64,000 nt of DNA, taken from assembly GCF_910596095.1 (NCBI RefSeq), contig NC_056546.1, positions 25,696,425 through 25,760,424 of the forward strand. Reading direction: 5' to 3'. A model generated the notes under the pieces. It had not been told where the DNA came from, ran no database searches, and saw only the letters and a list, made by a program, of their open reading frames with translations. The position numbers were made by a program, and so were the translations under genes. The first letter of the stretch is position 1; each line of letters begins with the position of its first letter. This stretch comes from Thunnus maccoyii (taxonomy: Eukaryota; Chordata; Actinopteri; Scombriformes; Scombridae). This document shows, one piece after another, positions 27,701 to 38,627 of the stretch.

Positions 27701-28633
27701 AAGATCCATGACTGTTGTTTTTTGTATCTGGAAAGAATCTGTGCTCAGCTTACATTGCAAGAAATATTAGTACCACTATCTCCTGTAACAACCCCTATAA
27801 AGGAGGTATAAATTGTAACGAATGGCTTTACTAATAGTTAATAAATAATTTACTAATGATTTATGGAACAATTATAAGAAATTAATGAGAGTAATTTGGG
27901 GTTGCTGGGTTGTGAAAAATCTCTTTGACTGGTTGGAGCAATTGATCACTTCCTCTACAAATGTGCTGCACACAATCTGAGCCAAAATCCATTTATTAAC
28001 AATATATTAACACTTACAGCTGCAGGCCTGACAACTGCATTATTATCAAATAGAAAAGATAGCCAATAGCCAGATCAGCCAATGGGAATTTTTACAACCT
28101 GATTATAAAGCATTAGTAAATGATTTATTAACCATTAATAAAGCCATATATCATGACTAACAGTACCTTTATAAAGGGTGCCTTGTTAGAAAGTGTTACC
28201 AAAGTATGAATTGCATTATATGGGGGTTTAAAAATCTCCTCTTTCTTTTAAACAAATGGGATAAAAAGCTTGATTCCTGAATTTTATTCAGCAAAGTGTC
28301 TGTTAAAAAATAATGAAACCGTTAAATCACATGGGGAAGAAGCAGAATTGTCTCATTATGCCTCAGCTCTGCATTATTTCCCCTGCAGTCTACACTAACA
28401 AATTGGCACCGTACTGTTTATTCAGTGTCAAAAGGTGAAAGGTGTTGCATAATTAACTGGCAACTCACTCACTGCCCTAATTCTATGTGTGTGTGTGTGA
28501 TGTCAGAGGGCTAACTGTAACTGTGTGTTGGCAGGTGGAGTGTGTGGTGGAAACCAGGGATAAGACACAGAGCGCTCAGCTGCGGAAGACGCTGAGTGAG
28601 CGCTATCCTTATCTATGCTGGCTGGACCGGTGA
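16922..28633 (+). CDS. Threonine/serine dehydratase-like protein, membrane-anchored, eleven coding exons
   Basis: Exons: 16922-17640, 20650-20977, 21578-21694, 22413-22654, 24483-24648, 25361-25460, 25694-25769, 26063-26188, 27233-27400, 27522-27579, 28535-28633; all phases agree, giving 732 residues. Residues 1-215 are Pro/Ser/Thr-rich. About 217-238 is one hydrophobic helix (LVDLLLRLVLYIILLF). About 300-650 is a fold-type II PLP domain like threonine dehydratase: the Schiff-base lysine lies in TGSVKERG (Lys375) and the substrate-loop Asn is kept in SDCNF (Asn402). The usual phosphate-binding GGGGL is instead AAGQYGLLAG (500-509), and the terminal SGGN-type motif reads SSANM. About 656-732 (KFSVQLGEWPGDMAKLLDVL) resembles an ACT-like regulatory domain. 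Family members normally deaminate Thr or Ser to a 2-oxo acid. Activity here is uncertain because of the altered loop. SDS and SDSL in mammals are about 330 residues, without this anchor. Zebrafish has a similar unnamed dehydratase-like gene as I recall. Exon 1 joins exon 2 in phase (AG|A), but that join needs cDNA. Confidence 0.85.
17641..20649 (+). other. First intron of the dehydratase-like gene
   Basis: Three kilobases with no supported exon. It includes a short GT-rich microsatellite at about 19291-19340 with a G run. The donor is CAG|GTAATT and the acceptor TCTCTTGCACAG|A. Confidence 0.6.
21703..21773 (+). repeat. (GA)n microsatellite beside an exon donor
   Basis: An almost pure GA tract of about 70 bases starts only 8 bases after the donor of exon 3, the exon encoding the PLP-lysine motif. 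Frames through it give Arg/Glu runs and are artefacts. Confidence 0.92.
23155..23412 (-). mobile_element. Dispersed repeat inside an intron of the dehydratase-like gene
   Basis: Blocks CCTACATAGGGAGCGGGTCC, CTTCACGGAGGCCGTCATGT, TTTCTACAGTAGCCCAGAAT, GGCCACCGTAGATTCTCCTA and ACACTGGTCCTTTAA occur in this order. I recognise them from memory as a very widespread percomorph repeat. The element is reversed here, so its start is the TTAAAGGACCAGTGT at 23412. The left edge is approximate. Confidence 0.6.
23645..24110. repeat. Possible dispersed element
   Basis: Bounded by similar phrases near each edge (ATATCAGGAGTAAATGCACA and ATACCAGGTGTGAATGGGGC), with GCGATCGGATTGGCCAGACC, TCTTGAGGTGG and GTGACCTCATTCATGAGGAG inside. 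The wording resembles a fish repeat, but I cannot define its ends. Confidence 0.35.
26371..26790. mobile_element. Palindromic element (two inverted copies, hairpin-forming)
   Basis: The left arm TTCCTCTGTGCCGTAGACCT is matched by the inverted right arm AGGTCTATGGCACACAGGAA. An inner pair is TAACAGCGATCACATTTCAG with CTCTGGAGAGTAGTTCGGTG, matched in reverse complement by AGAACTACTCTCTGGAGA and AACATGATCGCTGTTA. The centre is near 26606. A related single-orientation copy lies at 63301-63560. Confidence 0.6.
27785..28200. mobile_element. Nonautonomous element with GTAACA-type inverted ends
   Basis: The left end GTAACAACCCCTATAAAGG is similar to the reverse complement of the right end (GGTAACACTTTCTAACAAGG followed by CACCCTTTATAAAGG). 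The interior is AT-rich, with repeated AATGATTTATNAAC-like phrases and no ORF. It lies in the last intron of the dehydratase-like gene. Confidence 0.5.
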
Positions 28634-29162
28634 TCCCAACACCATCAACACAAACTATATTTACAATAGGAAAGTTAAAAAAAAAAAAAAAAAAAGAAGA
28701 CGAAGTGACATATTCATAAAATGTGAGATGACTTGCAAGCACATCCTGTAACTATGACATGAACTCTGTTACATAAAACTCATTAAGAGAATGGCTGTTA
28801 AGCAAACCTAAGTGTATACAGAAAAGCCTTGAGATTATAGAGCAAATATTATTCATATTACTTCTACTACTTACGCTGCTATTGTTCTTGAATCACGCCA
28901 CCCTGTAATTACAGTGAAGTAGTTAGACTGCACTGAGAGGATGAATGTAGCTCTTATAGTTTACCATTAATCTCAGAGTGTGAATCATACGCTGTAGACA
29001 CAGGCTTCCTCCTCCACTGGTCTCCTTCTGAAGTAAGTAGCTCCCTAAAACACAGACATAAAGGATATATTTTTCAATCCATATTGTTTTTAAACTGTTG
29101 TATATATTTCTGTATTTATACTGTTCAAGGTGGTAGTGTCAATCCAATACAATCGTTCTCCA

Positions 29163-29168
29163 AATAAA
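29163..29168 (+). terminator. Poly(A) signal of the dehydratase-like gene
   Basis: AATAAA lies 530 bases after the TGA stop and is followed within 40 bases by a T/G-rich element (CCTGATTTGTGGTGTGTGG). Confidence 0.6.
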
Positions 29169-29979
29169 AATGGACAAACTCCATGATCTGTCCTGATTTG
29201 TGGTGTGTGGAAGGAAAGTAGAGGAAAAAAACTTTTCCTCCTCTGTGTTTCTTAAATAACTTCTTCATGGTTAGTGTATTTTCCTAAGAGTAAAAGTGAA
29301 GCAGGAAGGGAGAGTAATTTACTCCTACCCTATCCATCCCTGATTGATGGCTGGAGACAGCTCTAGTTGAGACTGGGCTGTTTAAGACGGGCTAATGCTC
29401 TTAAGTTCATAAGCAGAGGACATGGTGACCCTGTGCCACTGCTTCAGCCTCGTTCGGGCCATGTCACACTGTTTACGTGTCACTGTATTTGTGTCAACAT
29501 TTCCTAGATCGAGGCTGCACTAATCAATGTTTTTATATTAACACTATTAATTATGTGTAATGCAAGATGAGTTGCTCCACAGAGAATTATCACTCAACTC
29601 TGCAGTTTCTCTCAGCTCTATGGAGCTTTTGAATGTCTTTCAGCTCTTTTTTTTTTCTATGAAGTTGGTGGAGAGTAAATCAGAGCTAAAAGGAGAGTGA
29701 ATATTGGATTTAAAATTTGTCAGGCTGCTTGAAACACTCAGATGAACACTGATGTTTTTCTCTGTCTGCTGGGTGTGTAAATAACTCTGAGCCTCAAGTT
29801 TAACATTAGCTAACATGTTTGCCATGTCAACTTAAAATATGTTAATATGTTAGTGTTGTGTTTATAGCTTGTTTCTGCTGCTCCCAAGTGGTCAAAAAAT
29901 CTATTATGGAATATATTTTCATGTTTTTAGCCAAGCTAATAGCATGGCACCAGGGATAGCAATGTCGTTCTGTTGGTCA

Positions 29980-30500
29980 GTCCATTGCTTTAGTCCAGAC
30001 TGAGATATCTCAACTATGGATTACTATGAAACTTGCTGCAGATATTCATGGTGCCCAGAGGATGAATTCCAATAACTCTGATGTTCCCCTCACTTTTCCT
30101 CTTGTGCCACCACTTAAGTTGACATTTGTGGTTTTTGAATGTCTCAACAACTATTTGATGAATCGCTGTGAATTTAGTACAGACATTCATATCCCATGGT
30201 GGTGAACTGTAAAAACTTTGGTGATCCTTATATTTTTCATTCAGCACCATTGTCAGGTCAAAATTTTAAATTGCCCAATACTTTGATTTATGACCAAATA
30301 CATGCAAAACTAATGACATTCTCATCATTCTCAGCTGAACTTTGTGTTTAGTAGCACTTGACAAATGTTAGCATGCCAACATGCTAAACTAAGATAGTAA
30401 CCATGGTAAACATTATACCCGCTGAATGTGTGTCAACATTGTCATTGTGAGCATGTTAGCATGCTGAGGTTAGCATTTAAAATACAGGATGAAGTCAGAG
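29980..30500 (+). repeat. Dispersed noncoding repeat (TGTTAGCATGCTAA family)
   Basis: Characteristic phrases in order: CAACTATGGATTACTATGAA, GACATTTGTGGTTTTTGAAT, GTCTCAACAACTATTTGATG, CAGGTCAAAATTTTAAATTG, AACTTTGTGTTTAGTAGCAC, GCATGTTAGCATGCTGAGGT. I recall this order from a widespread fish repeat. A second, more scrambled copy lies at about 54990-55560. Confidence 0.55.
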
Positions 30501-30566
30501 CATTTTGAGCATTTTCAGAGGAATAAAAATTATGCAGCAAAACACATTTCATGCAGTTTATAAATC

Positions 30567-30572
30567 TTTATT
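30567..30572 (-). terminator. Possible tmem254 poly(A) signal
   Basis: AATAAA on the reverse strand, 670 bases after the tmem254 stop; it is the nearest canonical hexamer seen on that strand. It would give a moderate 3' UTR. Confidence 0.4.
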
Positions 30573-31242
30573 TTGCAGTTAGCATTAAGATCTTCCAGTC
30601 TGTAGTTTAAAAAAGTGAAGTCAAAGCACTTCAGTATAGGAAAGGCAAATGTGAATTTAAAACATGTATAGAGCAGCTCTCCTCTCTTTATCCTGGAGAA
30701 TTTCTGAGGCCGGTGGCAGCGCACCATCTGCAGCCAACCTGTCTGACATTATGTTCAGCACAGCAGCTGAGAAAATATCACTACTGCTGCCATCCAGGCT
30801 GAATGTAAACATGATGAGAGAAGAAAACCATTTCATAAAAGATTCCCCTGTATTGCACTAAATATTCAGCTCAGGGCAGATTCTTAAATAACTTCAGTTA
30901 ATATTATCAATGCAAACTTTTAAAATATTATTTCTAGGGTACAACTGCCTTCCTTCAACTAGGTGTATAGAAAAATCTATGGAATGAAACTGAGATGTTG
31001 GCTCATCATAAGAAACACAGAAAATAAAGTAAGAAAAGCTTGTATTGTCAAATCAAAGTTAGGTGATCACCGCAATACTTTTTTGTTAAAAGAAACATAA
31101 TAAAAGAAAAGGCTCAAGTGTCTTCCTCCACTCCGTGCCCCTCAGCAGGTTTTCATATCAGAGGGGATGACAGTGGAGGAAGAACAGGCACAAGGAGGCC
31201 ATTGATTTCCGAGGTTCATGCAGTGTTCTTCTCCTGCCGGCA

Positions 31243-34200
31243 TCAGTGCTGTTTGGGCCGCTCGGGGTCGTACTTGAGGAGCAGGCCGAGAGAAGCGAAG
31301 CCAAACAGAAAGGTCTGGAAAAACCACATGCAGCGAGTGGCCATGTTGTCGATACCTTTGTTGCTGCGGGAACATGGCGAAGAAACAACAAGCAAAAGTA
31401 AAGTCAGCAGCTTTCTAAATGGGCTCAAAGTCTAACAGTGGTTACAATTCACCTAGAATTTTATGAACATGTCAAATGTGAAGACTACTGCTTACATTAT
31501 GTGTTTTTGCTGCACACATTTACCTTCTAAATACTATCTGGCAGGTTTTGTTTCATATTTACTCTCCATCAAGATCCAATTGGACAGGATGACAATGACA
31601 TTTGGTATGAGCAGTGTGTTTGACATGAGTTTTAAAGGCTTTGGGGGTGATGAAACTTTTGAGAAGACCCAATTTCATAAAAGAGTTGTGGGAAACAGGT
31701 CTATAATAAAGGAGATAACGTCACCATCTAGTGGACAATAAGGTTCTTGACATTCTTACCTGCACACCCTCCATGCCATTAAAGCCTCAAAGACATGGAT
31801 AGCCCAGGTAACAAACCACCTGTAACAAAGAGTTTCCGTTAAACTCACCAATGATAATGAACACATCATTGTTAATGGATAAATCCAGAAATAAGTGTGG
31901 TCTGAAACCTTCACAACATGCTTTGTTTTTCCTCATGCAAAGATGACTCACACCAAGCTGCCACTACGCCAGTAGCGCTGAATTAACAGGAGTCACATGA
32001 CAACCTACACAAAGATCAACCACTTCACAAATATCAAACCACCAAAGACTGAACGATGCTTTCCAGTTTCTTCTTAATAGACACTCAGGCTTAACGGCTG
32101 TTCTGTATATCACGACTTCCAACAAACACCAAAACATTATCCTTCCATCTCAGTCTTAATACTCACAGCAGTCATGTGACTTAAACGACTAATTAGCAAA
32201 GTGCTCTGCCTGTGGTAATGGTGGTAACGATGTGTAAATAGTGAAGAACATTAAGGCAGTAGTTGATTAAATAGTGTATTTCAGCCCTGTGGGGGTACTT
32301 TGCACATCATTTGATTGTTGTTGATGCTACTTCTACTGTGAGGAAAATATGTTACTGCCTTTTATTGTAATGAGGGTTAATCAATACTTTTAGTAGAGCC
32401 CGTGAGAACGACATAACTTTTGTATTCTAGATCAAATTCTGAAATGTTTTCCTTTTTTTAAAAGAGTCAAACTGTCGGTGTGGTGTATGTATCATTTACA
32501 CACATTTATCAAGAAGTGTATCTCTCTTGTTAGCAGGGGCCACATGTGGTGCAAACAAAACCTTACCCTTTGTACAGAATGCCAGCATGGTTATCCACAA
32601 GGTATTTGGAGAAGGTGCCAAATGGACCAAGAAGTGCGAATGGGATTTTTTCTGGCACAAACACGCAGCACTGCAAAACACAGATGGAGCAGTTCAAACC
32701 ATGTAAACCATACACACATGCTGTATAGTTTGAGAGATTGTTGTTTGTCATTTTCTAAACATACATTAACTTTTCATAACTTGTTCATCCCAAAACATAT
32801 TACTCAGAATTCTAATCTCATTGCTGCGATATGAAACGTGTTTGAAAAGACTGTTTGTGTTGGTAATGACTGTGACAAGCACTTCATGGCATACGGCTGA
32901 AAAAAATATGAATGATAGTTTCTTCTTTTTAAAAGCATACACTGTAGTTCCCAATGTTCTGATCAATTTGGTCAACATGACTCATGTTCTTTTTGTAATA
33001 CTAGAAAGTTCACAGTTGGTTGATTTGACCATCTGTGTGCTCTCAGGCGATGTGAATGCACTGAGTCAGTAATCAGCTGTATGACATTATGTTTCCATGA
33101 TGAATGGCTTCTATGCAGCATTTTGGACCATGACTGCAAGTAGTGCAAAGGGCAACCTTGTGAGATATGCCACTGAAATTACATTTGACACAGTTCTGGA
33201 GGTGAATCAGTTTTGCCAGATTTTTTGGTGGGTTGGAGTTATATGGGTGGGTGGTCGGGTCATGGGAGACATGCCACACTACATCTCTTCAGGCTTTAAA
33301 CCTGACTCCATATTATCTGTTACTGTCAGAATGTGATGAAGTTTTTCTCCACCTTTATACAAACTGACATCTGGTTCAGTCCATAACCAGTTAACCTGAT
33401 AGCATCTCTATCTCTACAGGAGAACACAGGTGGTTGTATGCTATAGCTGTGCAACACAGAGTGTGTACAGACAAGACATGCAAGATGCTTTACTTTTTGA
33501 AAATGCGTCAGATTGATTACTATTAGGGATGCACGATATGATCGGTATTGGCCGATAAAAGCTCTAAAATGAAATATCGGCATCGGAGAATTGTACCAAT
33601 TATGAGAGGCTGATATGTCGCCTTCCCCTCCGTTGCCTGACTGTGCTTTCCTCAATGGACTGTGTCACCCTGATGGACCCGGTGCTTCCTCTGCAGGCTC
33701 CACTTCACTCAGCTGCCCGCCAGACCAGCTGCTTCTTCCCACTTTAACCTGAATAACAAACCGGAGCTTGGTGCTCCGGTTAGATCCACATGGAGAGCCG
33801 GGGCTAACATTAGCTGGGAGGCTAGCTCATGGATAACGCTCCGCTCATACATACAATCTACACTTGCATACATAATAGTCTCCTCAGCCAACTGGAAAAA
33901 AATATGTGCATATATCGGTAGCAGCATCGGCAATCGGCCACAATGAGTTGGAAATATCAGCATATCTGCAAAAAATCCAATATCGTGCATCCCTAATTAC
34001 CAACATCAACATTTTGATCAGTTATTTATTCCAACAGCTGTCACTCTGAAACAAATTTCATAGTGATAATAATTCAACTATGTTGCTTCAACCGATAAAG
34101 TTCTTAAAGTTGAAAGCATTTTAAATGAAGTAAATACTACCTCAAAACATGTCTACAGCCCTTAAATAAGTAAACAGGACAATTTACTAAGCAAAATTAA

Positions 34201-35252
34201 CAGACTGTAGTACAAGAAAACATTTATGAATTATGAAACACACACAGAGTCATGCAACAGACCATAAATAACAGCGAAGCTCATATGACATAATGTTGCA
34301 TTGTGTCAAACTACTGTTGTCCTCTTCTGTCCACCTGTGTCATGTCAGGTATGTGTCCATGTGGACTGTGGCTGGTGCATGGAAACACAAAGGGCCATTG
34401 TTGGCAGGGGCCCTTTGCCCTCAACTGCTGTTCATTCACTGTTTGAATGACAGACACGCACCTAAAGGCTGAGCTTGTGTTTATCCAGCTGCTACTGATT
34501 ATGAAATTTCTTATTAGCAATCAATTTGTTTAATATTTGCAATTGTCTTACCAAACAGGCAACACTTATTAGCTACAAGAAAACCTGCTAACAATCTGTT
34601 AGGTTTAATGCTACACGGCATTAATTGACTGACCGACGCGAAATGAAAGACTGATAACTAAACATTTAAACAAAGCTTCAAGTCATTGCATGCCAGGTGT
34701 GTACATAAGCCAAATAACACACTTATACATAAATGCACCATATTTTGAATGGAGTTTGTCGTACTGTCTGCTTCTACTAAAGTACAGGAGTTGTCAGACA
34801 GCTGTTGACTTGTTCAATGAACTTTGCACAGATGTATGTTTGACCTGTCCTGGGATCCCGATAAGATAACACTGTGCACTTAGCAATGACCTCGAGTTAC
34901 AAGTTACTTTGCCGACACAAAATCATTTTCACAAAATATCACCACAATATCATCAATTTAAATGGCGATATAGAAAAATATATAGATACAAATGTCTCAA
35001 GAGTTCACGACAGTAACGTTTTTTTGTTGTTGTTTTTTTAATGAGAATAATAAACGAGTCGGAGGATATTTAACGCAACACAACACGAGAAACAACGAAA
35101 AACACGTATTTTGTCTTTATTCTACCATACTTCCACTTCACATACAGCTCATTTAATGCACTTACAGCAAAATAACTCATCCCCAGTGTCACGGCGACGA
35201 TCCAAAACAGGCTGGTTCTTCTAAAGTAGTCGCATCCATCACTCTTAGCCAT
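31243..35252 (-). CDS. tmem254: Transmembrane protein 254, complete, four exons
   Basis: Small multi-pass membrane protein of unknown molecular role. Reverse-strand exons are 35252-35166, 32670-32567, 31819-31760 and 31363-31243 (intron phases 0, 2, 2), giving 123 residues, the human length. Exon 1 begins MAKSDGCDYFRRTSLFWI and starts the first hydrophobic segment. Exon 2 holds the family signature LLGPFGTFSKYLVDNH (human LGPLGPFTQYLVDHH). Exon 3 encodes WFVTWAIHVFEALMAW (human YWLAWLIHVGESLYAI). Exon 4 has WFFQTFLFGFASLGLLLKY and a basic tail ending RPKQH, like the human C-terminus. Each splice junction restores the frame. Its position near plac9 on the same strand matches human 10q22.3. The start is the first ATG and the only one that gives the YFRR N-terminus seen in human. 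Confidence 0.92.
33524..33995. mobile_element. hAT-like miniature element (~472 bp) in a tmem254 intron
   Basis: Perfect terminal inverted repeats: TAGGGATGCACGATAT at the left and its reverse complement ATATCGTGCATCCCTA at the right. The flanks ATTACTAT and ATTACCAA could be a decayed 8-bp target duplication, the size made by hAT transposases. The subterminal regions hold repeated ATCGG/CCGAT motifs. There is no transposase frame; a 93-aa reverse frame inside is fortuitous. Confidence 0.8.
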
Positions 35253-38200
35253 AGCTGCTGCTGCTCTGCGCTGGTCCAGCTGTCAAATATGTCCGTGTGA
35301 TAACAGCGGTGGGAGATAAACTGTAGAAATAAAAGCATTTCACTGCAATGCTGCCCTCTTGTGCTCCTGGAGCTTTCAGCAGTAGTAGTAAAAAGTATTT
35401 AAAAAAAACTATATAACTATATAATATATATAATATACACTATATAACGTATTATAATACCATACACCATATATTATAATACTTTAGCATTGCTCAGGTA
35501 GATAGAAGGCTTTACAACTTTGGGAAATAATACAATTTGTGCCAATGGTAATTTTAGAAATCAATTGCCATTTTCAAAGAGAAAGCAAAACGCTGTTCAA
35601 AGCATTTAATACTTAAAACTGTTTTCTGACTTCTGACTGGAGCTGTCTCACATCTGTCCACAATCTGTTTAAATGTTTCCTGCTGTGAGTTGCTCCTCTA
35701 TTGCTATTGTGGGATAATTCTGTACATCAATACCACACTCAATAAAAAAGCAATTTTAGCATGAATACTGACATTTTAGTATACTTAATTTTCTCACTTT
35801 CTTTCCACACCACAGTTAGAATCAGTATGGTTGGCTGTAATGGTTGGATGTAGTACGCAGCTGCTGTGAGGAGATGCATTTATTAACAGACTTTGTCCTT
35901 TGTCCACAGCCTATGCATTCCCTTGAATGAGAAAGTATGTCCAAACTTTTGACTGTTACTGTAGTTCAGAATTTATACTTAATAAAATAAATAATGAAGC
36001 AGCGGACTACTGACCCCTATAGAGTTTTAGATTATTTGGCTGTTCCTAAACACTTACAATTATTTAATTTTGGAGTTATGCAGCTGCACAAACAAAAAAT
36101 CAAGAGATTGGATGTGGAGAAAATGCTTGATAAACTTAATCAATTCTACAATAATCAGGGTATCTTTCACTGTTATAATATATTATGTAAATTAATTATA
36201 ATACATTCATTTTCTACTATTTTATAATGTCTTAATCATGTATCTTGTTACACAGAACCAAACTATGAACATTATAACATTATTACAATCACCAAATATG
36301 ATGTCAGTAATGGTAGAATAATTTTGTATTCCTAAAAAGCTCATAATTCCTCTCATCTTGTTTTTTAAAATTTTTTTTTACATGATTTCCCACAACTACC
36401 AACTTAAAACGAACACTTTATTATATAGCATAGAAATTTAAAATGCATGTTAAACTAATAAATAAATGCCAAACATGAAAATTCAACCTTTTCCTATTTC
36501 CAAACTGTGATGTATGAGTTGATTTGTGCAGCCCTGTGACTCTGTGACAGCCATAGTTGCAGCATCACTGTTTTACTGTTTGGAGGATTATGCTTTGCAG
36601 TTTACATGAAGAGATAAGCTGATCACATGACTTTTTGCTTTTTAAAATATGCAGATCTCTGTAGTGTCAAGACAAAACTAAACAAAGTCCTTCATAGTGA
36701 TTTTGCATTAGTTGAATAGCCCATGGGTTGAACCAGTGTTTAGTTATCTTTAATCACTCGATCATTGTATGTAAACTTGGGCATAGCAAGTATTTAATCT
36801 ACCAAAATGGTTCCTTGATAAGACTCTTTCCCGTTTTATTATTTTATCATACTAATTTTAGATAGCGAAATACACAGTGCAAGTTTTTAATATGGCGATT
36901 CAGAATTCAATAGAATATTTAATTCACATGAGTGAATTTAGGAGCTTCTAGAGTCGGCAAAGTGTTGCGTATGATGTCTGATAGGATTTGGATAAAGCAG
37001 AGGGAGAGTTAGTGGGACTTTCAGGAGCCGTCTCCACACATGGAGACATTGATTCTTCTAGTTGTCCAGATAAAGATAAAAAGACATGGCTTGTTTCTTT
37101 GCTGTAGATAACTTTGGTAAACTTCAAACTGCACTGTTTTCTAAAACACTTACATATACTGTAAATCTGTCTCTGCACTTTGCCCTTTTGTACTATTTGA
37201 CTTGATTCACTATGTTAGAATTCACATTTCCTGTGCATTCAACTTTCTATCTAGCTGATGCTCTTATTCATGGTACAAGCTCAGAAATCATGATAAATTG
37301 ACCGGCAGGAAAGAGGTCAAAGGTGAAGACTATATTGTGAATGGGCATAGGATGAGACATATTCATCATGTTTATAATTAAATAAAACATGACATTTCAT
37401 TTAAGAAATCACATGCCTGTTTTCTGGCAGCAGGTCAGCACAATCAAGACACATTTGACATATTGAGGTTAAAGGTCACAGCATCTGCATACAGCTCGGT
37501 CAAAGCCTGGACATGTTAAACCATTTGACAAGCTCACTTTGATGCTCACTGTAATGAGGCTGCTGTGTGGGACCAAATAGCTGTCCAATTAATCACTGAA
37601 TAATTACCCACCTTTGTCTTTTCTCTTGTGATAGCAGGGAGCTGCCCTGCATATGAAAAGAAAACAGGAGCCGCTGATAGGCTTCAGCTCAGAATGCTGT
37701 TTTGTATTTTGCTAAGGCCTGTGAGTTAAATATTTCTTGAAGGCTATTGTCGGTTGATTAATGTTCAACAGTTTGCAAAGCCTCTAAAGTTTGTTTGTGC
37801 TTAACACTAATCAGATGACTCCCAGTAGCCAAATTTGAATGAAGGGATAGCCTTGAAATATTAAGATATGTTTATAGTGCTTAGGTGTCTTGTCTTTTCC
37901 CACTTCAGAACATCTGTACCCTTAAAAACACTAGCCTAATACATTGTGTATTAATATGCATTGTAACAATATATATTAATGACAAACCACAAAACCACAA
38001 CCACTACAAAACACATTGAAACTATGCATGTCATTATTAAATAGAAGCAAAAAAGACACAAATCATGAATGTAGTTTAACAGTGAAGATTAAAACAAAGT
38101 TTGTGAATGTGGGCCCTGTCTTGTATATTATCTGATATGTCACATGTTCAGCAGCACACACACAAAAAACCTAAACAAATATTCTCATGTGTGAGTACTT

Positions 38201-38488
38201 GTCATCTTTGAGTTAAGTGGTATCGATGAGGCTAACGATCCTATACAGACTTTCTTTTGTCTCAGCCCAAATTGTTCTGTAGTGTGTCATATTTGCTGTT
38301 GACCTTGCCACCACTTTGATAGGGATCAGGTGATAACGGGGGAGATGGGGGGGGGGGGGGGGGGGGGGTAGAAGGGATCCTCTGCTCAGAGTACTTCTGT
38401 TGACCACCCATCCTCAAAGCAAAACGACACCCCACCCCAACACTCTGTTGTGGCTTTACCATGGCCTTCTGGGGTCTCAGGTGATCAA
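35253..38488. other. Spacer between tmem254 and the homeobox gene
   Basis: AT-rich, with no supported gene. A TATA-type low-complexity patch lies at about 35404-35470. The region just upstream of the tmem254 ATG (35253-35320, with GCTGCTGCTGCTCTGCGC) is the likely tmem254 leader/promoter, without a clear TATA box. Confidence 0.5.
38347..38368 (+). repeat. Poly(G) run upstream of the homeobox promoter
   Basis: About 22 consecutive G bases lie 120 bases upstream of the TATA box. Such runs can form G-quadruplexes and are often mis-sized in assemblies. Confidence 0.9.
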
Positions 38489-38496
38489 TATATAAG
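38489..38496 (+). promoter_or_regulatory. TATA box of the homeobox gene
   Basis: TATATAAG followed by GTACC lies about 139 bases before the ATG at 38628. It implies a start site near 38520 and a short leader of about 110 bases. Confidence 0.6.
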
Positions 38497-38627
38497 GTAC
38501 CCTGACCCAACCAGGAGACACACTCAGAGACTCCCAGTGAAGGAACACACTGCCATACTGTGAACTCTGTCACATCAGAAGTGCATTACAAAATCTATTT
38601 GTGAGCTTCATTCATTTAAGTGCTGCT

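Noticed and set aside
33709-33990. 93-aa reverse ORF
   Set aside because: Contained within the hAT-like miniature element, including its inverted end; not a transposase.
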